From the NCBI GenBank assembly GCA_004298015.1, contig SCSE01000078.1, positions 32,642-96,641 of the forward strand: a stretch of 64,000 nucleotides of DNA. Direction: 5' to 3'. The notes under the pieces are model-generated. The model saw only the letters and a list, made by a program, of their open reading frames with translations, did not search any database and was not told where the DNA came from. The first letter of the stretch is position 1, and each line of letters begins with the position of its first letter. The translations under genes and the position numbers were made by a program. Below are positions 28,995 to 39,047 of the stretch, one piece after another. The DNA comes from Rhodanobacter sp. (GTDB taxonomy: Bacteria > Pseudomonadota > Gammaproteobacteria > Xanthomonadales > Rhodanobacteraceae).

Positions 28995-29464
28995 TTTTCG
29001 GACCTTGCGGCGCACATCAGTTCGCAGCTGGCCACTTCCTTGCCATCGACCAGGGTGCGGGCCACAAACAGACCCATGCCGCGCACCAGACGCTTCAGTG
29101 AGACTTCCATACGCAGCTGGTCGCCGGGAACGACCGGCGCACTGAATCGCGCATTGTCGACCTTGACCAGATAGAACAGTGCGCTGCCGGTATCGCCTTT
29201 CATATGGCGGCTGATCTGCGTCAGCAGTCCGGCGGCCTGGGCCATTGCCTCGATGATCAGCACACCCGGCATCACCGCATGGCCGGGAAAGTGGCCTTGG
29301 AAAAACGGCTCGTTGACGGTCACGTTTTTCAGCGCGACCACACTGACCTCCGGCTGGATCTCGATCACCCGATCCACCAGCAGGAAGGGATAGCGGTGTG
29401 GCAGCAGTTCCTGGATCTGCTCGATATTCACTGGCAGGGTAATGGTTGCCATTTGCTCACTCAT
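28991..29464 (-). CDS. fabZ: 3-hydroxyacyl-[ACP] dehydratase FabZ
   Basis: 157 residues from ATG 29464, which overlaps the lpxD stop by 8 bases; ATG 29452 is an alternative. HRYPFLLVD (23-31) and the catalytic GHFPGH (His58) with Glu72 identify the hotdog dehydratase. It dehydrates 3-hydroxyacyl-ACP in fatty acid elongation and competes with LpxA and LpxD for hydroxyacyl-ACP, which explains its place in the lpx operon. Confidence 0.96.
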   Translation of the reverse strand: MSEQMATITLPVNIEQIQELLPHRYPFLLVDRVIEIQPEVSVVALKNVTVNEPFFQGHFPGHAVMPGVLIIEAMAQAAGLLTQISRHMKGDTGSALFYLVKVDNARFSAPVVPGDQLRMEVSLKRLVRGMGLFVARTLVDGKEVASCELMCAARSEK

Positions 29465-30500
29465 GGTTCTTGTCCTTCTCGAGCGCCGAAAGGCGGCGCA
29501 CATGATCGTCCAGATGCTTGAAGCGTGCCGCATTTTTTCGCCACTGCCGGTTTTCCTGCAGCGGTACACCCGAGGAGTATTCACCCGCTTCGCGGATCGA
29601 GTGGGTCACCAGACTCTTGGCGGTAATGGTAACCCGGTCGGCGAGCTCAAGATGTCCCAGCACGCCGGCATTGCCGCCGATCATGCAGTAACGCCCGATC
29701 CGGGCGCTGCCGGCAACCGCCGCGCAGCCAGCCATTGCGGTGTGCGCACCGACATGGACGTTGTGGGCGATCTGGATCTGGTTGTCCAGGCGTACGTCAT
29801 CTTCCAGCACGGTGTCGTCGAGCGCGCCGCGGTCGATGGTGGTATTGGCACCGATCTCGCAATCGTCACCGATCCGCACCCCGCCCAGTTGCGGCAGCTT
29901 GATCCAGCCGCCGTGATCGGCAAGGCTGCGATCAAACGCGAGACCGAAACCGTCCGAGCCGATTACGGCGCCCGGATGAACCAGCACGCGCATGCCCAGA
30001 CTGACCCGGGTAACCAGGGTGACCCGGGCCACCAGGCGCGACTGTGCGCCCACCACGCAGTCGGCTCCGACGAGGCAGTGCGGCCCGAGGAAGACGTCGT
30101 CACCGATCACCGCGTTCTCTTCAACGACGCAGCACGGCCCGATGCTTGCGCTCGGACTGACCTTGGCTGAGGAGGCCACAATCGCGCTGGGGTGAACGCC
30201 GGGCGGTGCCTGTGGCAATCGCTCGAACACGGTGGCGATCCTGGCGTAGGCGGTATAGGGGTCTTTGGCGACCAGGGCCGCCGTCGGGCAGTCGGCAAGA
30301 TGCTCTTCGCCCAGAATGACCACCCCGGCACGGGTACTCGCCAACTGTGCGGCGTATTTGCTGTTGGATAGAAAGCTGAGCTGGCTCGGGCCGGCTCCAT
30401 TGAGGGTGCCGACACCGTCAATCAGTCGACTGCCGTCACCGTGCAGGGTCAGTTTGAAACGTTCGGCCAGCGCGCTCAGGGGGTGTGCAATGGTCTTCAC
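29457..30500 (-). CDS. lpxD: UDP-3-O-acylglucosamine N-acyltransferase
   Basis: 347 residues from a GTG start at 30500. N-terminal uridine-binding domain, then about 25 hexapeptide repeats forming a beta helix, with IAHNVHVG (catalytic His near 240), and a C-terminal helix reaching into fabZ. It adds the second hydroxyacyl chain in lipid A synthesis. Only 55 bases separate it from bamA; the usual skp gene between them is absent. Confidence 0.97.
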   Translation of the reverse strand: MKTIAHPLSALAERFKLTLHGDGSRLIDGVGTLNGAGPSQLSFLSNSKYAAQLASTRAGVVILGEEHLADCPTAALVAKDPYTAYARIATVFERLPQAPPGVHPSAIVASSAKVSPSASIGPCCVVEENAVIGDDVFLGPHCLVGADCVVGAQSRLVARVTLVTRVSLGMRVLVHPGAVIGSDGFGLAFDRSLADHGGWIKLPQLGGVRIGDDCEIGANTTIDRGALDDTVLEDDVRLDNQIQIAHNVHVGAHTAMAGCAAVAGSARIGRYCMIGGNAGVLGHLELADRVTITAKSLVTHSIREAGEYSSGVPLQENRQWRKNAARFKHLDDHVRRLSALEKDKNHE

Positions 30501-30555
30501 GGTCAGGCTCCGTGCGTCGGCGGCTGGCGGTATGCCAGCGCGCCGTATTCATTCA

Positions 30556-32967
30556 TCAGAATTGGCTGCCGAAGGTGAACTGGATGCGCTCCTCGTAGTG
30601 ACCATCGCTGGGCTGGGTACGGAACGGTACTGCGAAGCTGATGATCAGCGGACCGATCGGGGCCTGCCAGTGCAGCGAGAGACCGGTCGAGGCGCGCAGG
30701 GTGCTGGCGTTGAAGCTCTGGTAGTCCTTGTAGGCATTGCCGACGTCGACGAACCAGGCGACGCGCGCCGTATTGACGTCCTTCAGGAATGGCAGCGGGA
30801 TATACACCTCGGCGGTACCGAGCACCTTGAAGGCACCACCGATCGGTTGCGCGTAGTAGCCACCATTGGAGCACAGGCCATTGCTCTGTGGCACGGAGTT
30901 GGCCAGCGGGCAGATCCGCGGTCCCAACGTGTTGTCCTGGAAGCCGCGGACATCACGCACGCCGCCGGAATAGAAGTTTTGCCAGAACGGGAATGCCTGC
31001 CGCAAGTCGGTTATCGAGTGGTCGGTGGTATTCGCTTTCAATGCGGCAAAGCTGGCATCGCTGATGCCGTTCTGGCCGTAGGTCTTGCCGTAGCCGATCT
31101 GCCCATCCAGGTACAGCACGAAACCCCTGCCGATCGGCCAGTAGTGATTCGCTTCGGCGGTCAGCTTCCAGTACTGCACGGTGGAACCGGGCAACGCGAC
31201 ATTGGTGGAGGCAGAGATCAGGCCGCCACGGGTCGGTGCCCAGTAGCCGTTGCGGGTATCGTGATTCCAGCCCAGGGTGCCGGTCCACGAATGGATCGTG
31301 CGGTGACCGATCTCGTTCTGGTAGTCGATCAGCGGCTGCGGGCTGTAACCCGGGATCAGGTTGATCTGGTTGCTGCTGATGCCAAGACCCACCCGCAAGG
31401 CGTCGTACTCGGTCACCGGAATACCGAGATAGGTGGAAAAGCTCTTGTCGCTGGTGGCGTAGTTGGCGAAGGTGGTATTGCCGTAATTGCTTTTCGTGTA
31501 GGTGGCGCTGTAGCCGATGCCGACGTTGTTGTCGGTCAGGTAGGGGTTGTAGTAATTCAGGCCGAAACTGGTGGAGTAGGTACTGCGCGAACCGCTGATC
31601 GAGAAGCTGTCGCCGGTACCGAACAGGTTGCGTTGCGATACTGAGGCATTGAGGATGATGCCGGAGTATTGCGAATAACCTACGCCGAACTGCAGGCTGC
31701 CTGCGGACTGTTCTTCGACCTTGACGTCGACGTCCACCTGATCCTGCGTGCCGGGAACGCGCTTCTTGCTGATCTTGACCTTCTTGAAGAAGCCCAGTTG
31801 TTGCAGGCGGATCTTGGAGCGATCGATCGCCGCCTGCGAATACCAGGAGCCTTCGAGTTGGCGCATCTCGCGACGCAGCACATCGCCCTCGGTGCCGGTA
31901 TTGCCCTGGAATACGATGCGGCGCACGTACATGCGTTGGCCCGGCTCGATGTACAAGGTCAGGTCGACGGTACGTTTTTCCTTGTCCAGCTTGGGAATCG
32001 GCGAGACCTTGGCGTAGGCGTAGCCGAGATTGGCGAGGATCGCCTTGATCGCCTTGGTGCTGGCCTCGATCGCCGCGCGGTTGAAGGTCTGGCCTTTCTT
32101 GACGTAGACGAACTGGCGCAGGGTTTTTTCGGGAAGGACCAGCTTGCCCAGGAGCTTGACGTCGGCAATCTTGTAGGTCTCACCCTCTTTCACGCTGGCG
32201 TCGATGTACATCGACTGTTTGTCCGGCGAGATCGATACCTGGGTCGAGTCCACCGCGAAGTCGGCATATCCGCGATTCATGTAGAACGATTGCAATTTCT
32301 CCAGGTCGCCGGAGAGCTTCTCGCGCGAATACTGATCGTCCTTCGAGTACCAGGACATCAGTCCCGGCGTGTTCGATTCGAAATCCTTGCGGATCTGCTT
32401 GTCGGTGAAGGCGTGATTGCCGAGGATGTTGATTTCCTGGATCTTGGCCGCCTTGCCTTCGCGGATCTCGATGTCGATCGCGACGCGGTTGCGGTTGAGC
32501 CTGACGACATGCGGAACCACCGATACATTGTACTTCCCGCGGTTGTAGTACTGCCGGATCAGTTCCTGTTGCACGTTGTCCAGAGCCAGCCGGTCGAAGG
32601 TCTCGCCTTCGGCCAGCCCAATCTGCTTGAGGCCCTTTTTCAGGTCATCGGTCTTGATGTCCTTGTTGCCGTGCAGCGTCAGCTTGGCGATCGATGGTCG
32701 CTCCACGACCTTGATCACCAGGATGTTGCCATCACGGTCGAATTCCACGTCGCTGAAAAACTTGGTCTGGTACAACGCGCGGATGGCACGCTGGGCCTCG
32801 GCGTCGGTCAGGCGATCACCCTTGCTCACGGGCAGGTAGTTGAACACCGTGCCTGCAGAGATGCGGCTGAGACCGTCGATGCGGATATCCGACACCACAA
32901 AGGGATCGAACGCGAACGCACGGGCGGAGAGGGATGCAAGCAGGATCAGCGCGGCGATACGCTTCAT
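30556..32967 (-). CDS. bamA: outer membrane protein assembly factor BamA
   Basis: 803 residues. Signal peptide (1-19, ending ARAFA), five POTRA repeats (about 20-420), then a 16-strand barrel ending in the aromatic C-terminal pattern FTFGSQF used as the Bam recognition signal. BamA inserts barrels into the outer membrane. It lies between rseP and lpxD, the order usual in Gammaproteobacteria. Confidence 0.98.
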   Translation of the reverse strand: MKRIAALILLASLSARAFAFDPFVVSDIRIDGLSRISAGTVFNYLPVSKGDRLTDAEAQRAIRALYQTKFFSDVEFDRDGNILVIKVVERPSIAKLTLHGNKDIKTDDLKKGLKQIGLAEGETFDRLALDNVQQELIRQYYNRGKYNVSVVPHVVRLNRNRVAIDIEIREGKAAKIQEINILGNHAFTDKQIRKDFESNTPGLMSWYSKDDQYSREKLSGDLEKLQSFYMNRGYADFAVDSTQVSISPDKQSMYIDASVKEGETYKIADVKLLGKLVLPEKTLRQFVYVKKGQTFNRAAIEASTKAIKAILANLGYAYAKVSPIPKLDKEKRTVDLTLYIEPGQRMYVRRIVFQGNTGTEGDVLRREMRQLEGSWYSQAAIDRSKIRLQQLGFFKKVKISKKRVPGTQDQVDVDVKVEEQSAGSLQFGVGYSQYSGIILNASVSQRNLFGTGDSFSISGSRSTYSTSFGLNYYNPYLTDNNVGIGYSATYTKSNYGNTTFANYATSDKSFSTYLGIPVTEYDALRVGLGISSNQINLIPGYSPQPLIDYQNEIGHRTIHSWTGTLGWNHDTRNGYWAPTRGGLISASTNVALPGSTVQYWKLTAEANHYWPIGRGFVLYLDGQIGYGKTYGQNGISDASFAALKANTTDHSITDLRQAFPFWQNFYSGGVRDVRGFQDNTLGPRICPLANSVPQSNGLCSNGGYYAQPIGGAFKVLGTAEVYIPLPFLKDVNTARVAWFVDVGNAYKDYQSFNASTLRASTGLSLHWQAPIGPLIISFAVPFRTQPSDGHYEERIQFTFGSQF

Positions 32968-33163
32968 CGTCGATTCCGTTGGGTTATTTCGAGCAGGTAG
33001 CGAAAGCTGGCTACCCGATCAATGCGTGAAAACAGGGGCCGGCCCCGCTTCGTAAGAAGATTCGCACCCCTCAGGGATACGCCATGTGACACCTCGCGGT
33101 GCTGCGCCAGGGCAGGCGCAGACCAGCGTGGTGTCGAGGTTCCGCGATCAACGACCATGGGCG

Positions 33164-34510
33164 TCACGACAACAACATGCGGTGGATGTCGTTGTAGAAC
33201 GCCAGCCCCATCAGGGTGAACAGCAAGGCGATGCCGATGTACTGGCCCACGATCATGGTCTGTTCGCTGACCGGGCTGCCCTTGATCAACTCCACAAGAT
33301 AATACAGCAGGTGCCCGCCATCCAGCACCGGGATCGGCAGCAGGTTGAGTATTGCCAGGCTCAGCGACACCAGGGCGAGGAAGTTGAGAAACCACGGAAG
33401 GCCCATGTGTGCCGATGCGTTGGCCACCTGGGCGATCCCGATAACCCCCGACAGGTTGCGGGTCGAGGCCTGACCGGTCAACATCTTGCCCAGCATGCTG
33501 AAGGTCTGCGTGGTGTTCTGCCAGGTCGTGGCCAATGAGGCGCCAAGCGCCCGAATCGGCCCGTAGTGCACGGTGGCCAGCTCGGCTGCCGGGGCGTTGA
33601 TCCCGAGGATCCATTTCTTTGGCTGGCCTTGCAGCGATTCCCAGCGGGCGGTGATGTGCAGTTCGATCACCTTGTTGCCACGCTTCACGGCCAGCGCCAG
33701 CTGCGGCGACTTGATGGCGTCGGCCTGTACCTGTTTGCCAAAGCCGATGAAATCGGCGACCGGCTGGCCGTTGACGCTGAGAATGCGGTCGCCACCCTGC
33801 ATCCCCGCCAGGGCTGCCGGTTGACCGGAGATCACGGTGGCGGCAATCGCGGCGGGCGGCGCCAGTTTCAAGCCGAGTCGGGGCAGATACTGGTCGACGG
33901 ACAGCCCGGGTGGCAGCTGGTTCAGCGGCAGCGTGAGCTGACGTTGCCGGCCGTTGCTGTCGCGCACCGTCAATGGCAGTGGCGTGCGCCCGAGCAGGGC
34001 GTTGACCACGGCGTCCATCGAGTCGCTCCAGGTCGTCACCGCCTCGCCACCCACGCGCAGGATGCGATCGCCTGGCTGGATCCCGGCTTTGGCCGCCATG
34101 CTGTGCGGTACCGCGGTGACCACCGGCGCCACGTCGGGGCGACCGAGCATGAACATCACCCAGAATGCGGCCAGGGTAAAGATCAGGTTGAAGCCCGGCC
34201 CAGCGGCGACAATGGCGATACGTTTCCACACCGACTTGCCGGTGAACTCCTGGTCGCGCAACGCCGGGTCGACGTCGCCTTCGCGCGCGTCGAGCATTTT
34301 CACGTAGCCACCCAACGGGATCGCGGCGATCTGGTATTCGGTGCCGTCGCGGCCGATATGCTTCCAGATCGCCTTGCCGAAACCGACCGAGAAACGCAGC
34401 ACCTTGACCCCGCAGCGCCGCGCGACCCAGTAGTGGCCGAACTCATGGAAGGTCACCAGCACGCCAAGCGTGACCAGCAACCAGAACACCGATCCGAAAA
34501 AAGAAGTCAT
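33164..34510 (-). CDS. rseP: site-2 zinc metalloprotease RseP
   Basis: 448 residues from ATG 34510; a TTG just before it is in frame. Zinc motif HEFGH at about 22-26 in the first membrane segment, two PDZ domains in the middle (the ILRVGGEAV and ILSVNGQPV segments), and LDGGH near residue 395 in a later membrane segment. It cleaves RseA within the membrane to release sigma E and removes signal-peptide remnants. 196 bases separate it from bamA. Confidence 0.96.
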   Translation of the reverse strand: MTSFFGSVFWLLVTLGVLVTFHEFGHYWVARRCGVKVLRFSVGFGKAIWKHIGRDGTEYQIAAIPLGGYVKMLDAREGDVDPALRDQEFTGKSVWKRIAIVAAGPGFNLIFTLAAFWVMFMLGRPDVAPVVTAVPHSMAAKAGIQPGDRILRVGGEAVTTWSDSMDAVVNALLGRTPLPLTVRDSNGRQRQLTLPLNQLPPGLSVDQYLPRLGLKLAPPAAIAATVISGQPAALAGMQGGDRILSVNGQPVADFIGFGKQVQADAIKSPQLALAVKRGNKVIELHITARWESLQGQPKKWILGINAPAAELATVHYGPIRALGASLATTWQNTTQTFSMLGKMLTGQASTRNLSGVIGIAQVANASAHMGLPWFLNFLALVSLSLAILNLLPIPVLDGGHLLYYLVELIKGSPVSEQTMIVGQYIGIALLFTLMGLAFYNDIHRMLLS

Positions 34511-34546
34511 CAAGGGCCGTTGGAGTAAGTCGTCGGGGCAAGAATA

Positions 34547-35737
34547 TCAGCAAGCATTGCGCAGAATCCGGCGGGCTGCTTCGCGGGCGTCCCGGTCACG
34601 TTCACAAAGGGTCTCGATATTGACCACGTCCTGCGCCGGCAGTTCCGCAAGCACGCTTTCGACGACATCGGCAATCGCCAGGAACGGTAGTGTGCCAGCA
34701 AGAAATGCCGCTACAGCCACTTCGTTGGCCGCGTTCAGCAACGCTGGCGCATCGCCACCGGCGCGCAGCGCCTGGAAGGCCAGCGCCAGGCAGCGGAAGG
34801 TATCCAGGTCCGGCGGTTCGAATGCCAGCGGCGCGCAGGCTGCCAGGTCCAGTGGCGCGACGCCGGCTTCGACCCGTTCAGGCCATGCCAGCGCGTGGGC
34901 GATGGCCGTACGCATGTCGGGATTGCCGAGTTGGGCCAGCACCGAGCCATCGACGTACTCCACCAGCGAGTGCACCAGGCTCTGCGGGTGCACCAGCACC
35001 TCGATCGCCTCTGCGGGGGCATTGAACAGGTGGTGCGCCTCGATCACCTCCAGGCCCTTGTTCATCAAGGTGGCCGAATCGACCGAGATCTTGCGGCCCA
35101 TGACCCAGTTGGGATGCTTGCACGCCTGCTCCGGAGTGATTTGCGCCAATTGGGGCCGCAGGAAACCTCGAAACGGGCCACCCGAGGCCGTCAGGATCAG
35201 GCGTCGCACGCCGCCCTTGCCCAGATGGGGCTGCCCTCCGGGCAGACATGCGGGAGGCAGGCACTGAAATAGCGCGTTGTGCTCGGAGTCGACCGGAATC
35301 AGCGCACCGCCGCCGGCCGCGACGGCTTCGAGCAGCAGCGGTCCGGCCATCACGATGGATTCCTTGTTGGCCAGCAGCAGGTGTTTGCCGGCACGCGCTG
35401 CTGCAAGCGTGGACTCGAGGCCGGCAGCGCCGACGATGGCGGCTACCACGGTATCGCACAACGGACTGGCCGCTGCTGCGGTCAGCGCAGCATGGCCGCT
35501 GGCGACATCGCAGCGGACGCCGGCGGCCGTCAGCTGACGGGTAAGCTCCGGTTCCAGTGCCGGGTCCGCAATCACGGCCAGGTCCGGGCGGTGGACGGCG
35601 CACAAGGCAACCAGTGCCGTGACCTGGCGATGCGCGGTCAGCACACTGGCGCGAAACCGCTGCGGATGGCGCGCGATGACATCCAGGGTATTGCCACCGA
35701 TCGAGCCGGTGGCGCCGAGTACGGCGACGTTCTTCAT
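34547..35737 (-). CDS. dxr: 1-deoxy-D-xylulose 5-phosphate reductoisomerase
   Basis: 396 residues from ATG 35737. NADPH-binding loop LGATGSIGG at residues ~7-15, and the metal-site stretch [12 protein letters not shown] near 160. It makes 2-C-methyl-D-erythritol 4-phosphate in the MEP isoprenoid pathway, which feeds UppS two genes upstream. It starts one base after the cdsA stop. Confidence 0.97.
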   Translation of the reverse strand: MKNVAVLGATGSIGGNTLDVIARHPQRFRASVLTAHRQVTALVALCAVHRPDLAVIADPALEPELTRQLTAAGVRCDVASGHAALTAAAASPLCDTVVAAIVGAAGLESTLAAARAGKHLLLANKESIVMAGPLLLEAVAAGGGALIPVDSEHNALFQCLPPACLPGGQPHLGKGGVRRLILTASGGPFRGFLRPQLAQITPEQACKHPNWVMGRKISVDSATLMNKGLEVIEAHHLFNAPAEAIEVLVHPQSLVHSLVEYVDGSVLAQLGNPDMRTAIAHALAWPERVEAGVAPLDLAACAPLAFEPPDLDTFRCLALAFQALRAGGDAPALLNAANEVAVAAFLAGTLPFLAIADVVESVLAELPAQDVVNIETLCERDRDAREAARRILRNAC

Positions 35738-35738
35738 C

Positions 35739-36563
35739 TCACAATCCCAGCAGCAGCAAGCCGGCGGCGAATACCGGCAGGGCGGCAAAGACGCTGTCCA
35801 TACGGTCCATCAAGCCGCCATGGCCGGGAATCAAGGTGCCGGAGTCCTTCACCCGGGCATGGCGCTTCATCAGGCTTTCCAGCAGGTCGCCGACGATCGA
35901 CGCACCCACGGTGACTGCCGCCAGCAAGCCCAGGGCCAGCAGCTTGCTGCCGCGAACATCCAGCAACCAGCCGCTCAAGGTGGTAACCATTACCCCGGCG
36001 ACCAGCGCGCCATAGACGCCGGCCCACGTCTTGCCGGGACTGATCTGCGGTGCCAGCTTGCGTTTTCCGAACGCTCGCCCGCTGAAATAGGCGCCGATAT
36101 CCGATGCCCAGACCACGACGAAGGCGAGCAGCAGCCACCAATTTCCGTGCGGGCTATGAGCGTGAATGCTGAGCAGGGCAATCCAGGCCGGAAATATCAC
36201 CAAGGCACCAGCCAACAGTTTCAGCGCACGGCTCTCGCGGGTGGGTGCAGCGGCAAAGGCAAAATGGCGAAGCCACAGACAGGCAAGCAGCCACCAGGCG
36301 ACGCCCGCCGCCAGCAGCACAGGTGTCCATGCCGTGCCGTGAACCCGCCACAGCAGTATAAAAATGGCGGCTGTGGCCATCAGCACGATACCGCGCCACA
36401 GCGGACTGCGCAGTCCGCTCAGCTGGATCCACTCCCACGCCGCCACCAGGAAGGCCAGCGCGCCGACAAGCCCCACCACCGGCGTCGACGACAGCAGGAT
36501 GATCAGTATCACCAGCGGTGCGAGCACCAGGGCGGCCAAAGTACGCTGTAGCAGCATCGTCAT
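35739..36563 (-). CDS. cdsA: phosphatidate cytidylyltransferase
   Basis: 274 residues from ATG 36563, with about seven or eight membrane segments. The family signature is present near the C-terminus in the segment [18 protein letters not shown] followed by DRMDS. It makes CDP-diacylglycerol for phospholipid synthesis. ATG 36557 is also possible. It follows uppS by two bases. Confidence 0.96.
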   Translation of the reverse strand: MTMLLQRTLAALVLAPLVILIILLSSTPVVGLVGALAFLVAAWEWIQLSGLRSPLWRGIVLMATAAIFILLWRVHGTAWTPVLLAAGVAWWLLACLWLRHFAFAAAPTRESRALKLLAGALVIFPAWIALLSIHAHSPHGNWWLLLAFVVVWASDIGAYFSGRAFGKRKLAPQISPGKTWAGVYGALVAGVMVTTLSGWLLDVRGSKLLALGLLAAVTVGASIVGDLLESLMKRHARVKDSGTLIPGHGGLMDRMDSVFAALPVFAAGLLLLGL

Positions 36564-36565
36564 CC

Positions 36566-37300
36566 TCAGTGATTTGCGGCGACTTGCTCGCCGGTGCGGC
36601 CATAGCGGCGTTCGCGGCGAGCATAGTCCTCGATGGCAAGGCGCAGGCAGGCATGATCGAAGTCCGGCCACAGGGTATCGGTAAAGTAGAGCTCCGCATA
36701 CGCCGCCTGCCACAGCAGGAAATTGCTGATGCGGTATTCGCCACCGGTGCGGATGAACAGGTCAAGGGGTGGAAGCTCGGCCAGGCTCATCCATTGGCCA
36801 AGCCGGTTTTCGTCGATATCGTCGACGTGAATATCGCCGTTGGCAACGGCTTCGGCGGCGCACCGGCTGGCCTGCACGATATCCCAGCGTCCGCCGTAAT
36901 TCACCGCGACATTCATGTGCAGCCGATCGTTGCCTGCCGTGTGAGCCATCGCGTTGTGCATGCGCCGACGCAGCGGTTCGTCGAATGCCTGCAGGTCACC
37001 AATAAATCGCAGGCGAACGCCATGGCCGTGTAGATCTTCGACTTCCTTGTCCAGCGCCCGCACGAACAGGTTCATCAGGGCACCGACCTCAGCTTGCGGC
37101 CGGTGCCAGTTCTCGCTGGAAAAGGCGAACAGGGTCAACACCTGGACACCTTCGCGCAGGCACGACTCCACCGCCTCGCGTACCGCCTTGCGTCCGGCAT
37201 TGTGGCCAAAGCTGCGTGGTCGGTGCCGTGCCCTGGCCCAGCGACCGTTGCCATCCATCACGATGGCGATATGTCGGGGCACCCGGGCTGCTGTGGTCAT
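36566..37300 (-). CDS. uppS: undecaprenyl diphosphate synthase
   Basis: 244 residues. Cis-prenyltransferase motifs: IVMDGNGRWA with Asp16, and FIRTGGEYRISNFLLWQ near 190. It makes the C55 carrier lipid for peptidoglycan and O-antigen synthesis. It lies 137 bases after frr. Confidence 0.97.
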   Translation of the reverse strand: MTTAARVPRHIAIVMDGNGRWARARHRPRSFGHNAGRKAVREAVESCLREGVQVLTLFAFSSENWHRPQAEVGALMNLFVRALDKEVEDLHGHGVRLRFIGDLQAFDEPLRRRMHNAMAHTAGNDRLHMNVAVNYGGRWDIVQASRCAAEAVANGDIHVDDIDENRLGQWMSLAELPPLDLFIRTGGEYRISNFLLWQAAYAELYFTDTLWPDFDHACLRLAIEDYARRERRYGRTGEQVAANH

Positions 37301-37437
37301 GCCGATGACGCCGCATGAAGGCCGTGCAGGCGTTTCGCACCATCCAGGGTTGGCGCGGGGTAGAACACGGGTTCAATGAGCTGGCTGCCGATAGCGGGCG
37401 TCGCGTGCAACTGCATGCTGTTGCCGGATGATGACCC

Positions 37438-37995
37438 TCAAAGGGTCATCAACTCCTCTTCCTTCGCCTTCACCACGGTGTCGACGTCTTTCACCGCGTG
37501 ATCGGTGAGCTTCTGGATTTCGTCGTCGGCACGGCGATCGTCGTCTTCCGTGATCAGCTTTTCCTTGAGCAGGTCCTTGACCTGCTGCAGCGCATCGCGG
37601 CGCACGTTGCGAATTGCGATCTTGGCATTCTCGCCTTCGTGCGCCACATGCTTGGCAAGCTCTCGGCGGCGTTCCTCGGTGAGTGGCGGCATGTTCAGGC
37701 GGATCACGGTGCCCGCGGTGGTCGGTGTGACACCGAGATCCGAGGCCATCAAGGCCTTTTCGATCGGCGCCACCATCGGCTTTTCCCACGGCGTGATCAG
37801 GATCGTCCGTGCGTCGGCCAGTGAGACCGAGGCGACCTGGGTCAGCGGCATGTCGGCGCCGTAGTAAGGCACCTTGATGTTGTCGACCAGAGCGGTGCTG
37901 GCCCGACCGGTGCGAATGCGGGTGAGGTCGTGCTTGAGCGAATCGATGCTCTTGCCCATGCGGGTCTGGGCATCGTTCTTGATGTCGTTGAGCAT
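37438..37995 (-). CDS. frr: ribosome recycling factor
   Basis: 185 residues, the standard RRF length, a three-helix bundle plus small domain. Conserved segments include LNMPPLTEERRRELAK near 104 and the N-terminal DLTRIRTGRAS. It splits post-termination ribosomes with EF-G. It sits after pyrH with a 110-base gap that contains repeat copy C. Confidence 0.97.
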   Translation of the reverse strand: MLNDIKNDAQTRMGKSIDSLKHDLTRIRTGRASTALVDNIKVPYYGADMPLTQVASVSLADARTILITPWEKPMVAPIEKALMASDLGVTPTTAGTVIRLNMPPLTEERRRELAKHVAHEGENAKIAIRNVRRDALQQVKDLLKEKLITEDDDRRADDEIQKLTDHAVKDVDTVVKAKEEELMTL

Positions 37996-38050
37996 GTGGC
38001 GGTTCCCGGGAAATCTGACAAGACGGCGAATTATAGCAGCGAGGTTGCGA

Positions 38051-38109
38051 CTCAGATGGTTGGGGAAATGGCGATCGCCGTCGGCGGCCGATTCTTTCCA
38101 ACCTTTCAG
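38051..38109. repeat. dispersed palindrome-ended element, copy C (short form)
   Basis: A 59-base version with ends CTCAGATGGTTGGGGAAAT and TTTCCAACCTTTCAG, near-inverted copies of each other and close to those of copies A and B. The block with CGAACGCCG is missing. The right end contains the pyrH stop codon (38106-38108), as copy A contains that of tesB. Confidence 0.6.
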
Positions 38110-38828
38110 TCGGCACAGACCAGGGTGCCGATGGGTTCGCCGTGCATGATGCGCATCAAATTTCCCGCTACGGTCATGTCGTAGATGCGCATCGGCATGC
38201 GGTCATCCCGGCACAGCGCGATGGCGGCGGTATCCATCACGGCGAGCTTGCGCTCGATCACCTCGTCGTAGGTCAGTCGCTCATAGCGAACGGCGTCGCG
38301 GTGCAGGGCTGGGTCGACGTTGTAGATGCCGTCCACCTTGGTGGCCTTCAGCAACAGGTCGGCGCCGACTTCCACAGCACGCAGCGCGGCAGCCGAGTCG
38401 GTGGTGAAAAACGGATTGCCGATTCCGGCGGCGAACAACACGATACGGCCTTTTTCGATGTGGCGGATGGCGCGTCGGCGGATGAAATCCTCGGCCACGT
38501 CGTGGATCTGGATCGCACTCATTACGCGGGCGAAGCCACCGTGCTTCTCGATCGCGTCCTGCATCGCCAGCGCATTCATCACCGTTGCCAGCATGCCCAT
38601 ATGGTCGCCGGTGACGCGATCCATGCCCGCCGCGGCCAGCCCTGCACCGCGGAAGATGTTGCCGCCGCCGATCACCACGCCGATCTGGATGCCGGCACGC
38701 TGGACCTCGATGATTTCCTCGGCCAGCCGGTTGATCATCTTCGGGTCGATACCGTAATCGGCATCGCCCATCAGTGCCTCGCCGGAGAGTTTGAGCAGGA
38801 TACGATGGTACTTGGGCTGATCGCTCAT
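38106..38828 (-). CDS. pyrH: uridylate kinase
   Basis: 240 residues from ATG 38828. Amino-acid-kinase fold with [11 protein letters not shown] near the start and [10 protein letters not shown] near 55. It phosphorylates UMP and is a hexamer regulated by GTP and UTP. It has a TATAAT promoter element upstream with paired direct repeats. The last codons overlap a dispersed repeat. Confidence 0.97.
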   Translation of the reverse strand: MSDQPKYHRILLKLSGEALMGDADYGIDPKMINRLAEEIIEVQRAGIQIGVVIGGGNIFRGAGLAAAGMDRVTGDHMGMLATVMNALAMQDAIEKHGGFARVMSAIQIHDVAEDFIRRRAIRHIEKGRIVLFAAGIGNPFFTTDSAAALRAVEVGADLLLKATKVDGIYNVDPALHRDAVRYERLTYDEVIERKLAVMDTAAIALCRDDRMPMRIYDMTVAGNLMRIMHGEPIGTLVCAD

Positions 38829-38862
38829 GGGGGCTCCGGATTGTGATGTGGCAAACCCCTGT

Positions 38863-38868
38863 ATTATA
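38863..38868 (-). promoter_or_regulatory. -10 element of the pyrH promoter
   Basis: Consensus TATAAT on the minus strand, about 35 bases before ATG 38828. No good -35 is seen at 16-18 bases. Instead two copies of TCACCCTTGC lie at 38876-38885 and 38896-38905, 20 bases apart, where a -35 and an upstream site would be. Confidence 0.55.
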
Positions 38869-38992
38869 GCTTGATGCAAGGGTGAAGCGCGTGTCGCAAG
38901 GGTGAGACAGGGCGCCCAAGGGGACCGGTTCTTGATGATTTTCGCGCCGCGCGAACGGCCGCCCGCCATGCCGGCGATCTGCGCCTTTGGCT

Positions 38993-39028
38993 ACCAAGAA
39001 GGCCGCGGTTTCCCGCGGCCTTCTTGGT
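38993..39028 (-). terminator. strong hairpin after tsf
   Basis: A perfect 16-bp stem (38993-39008 with 39013-39028) and a 4-base loop start 20 bases after the tsf stop. The distal arm ends in TTCTTGGT rather than a clean T run. It separates rpsB-tsf from pyrH. Confidence 0.75.
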
Positions 39029-39047
39029 CATGCCATTGGGTTGTCGG

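Noticed and set aside
38871..38905. Two identical decamers as a CRISPR-like array
   Set aside because: Only two short units in a promoter region, no spacers of regular length, no cas genes.
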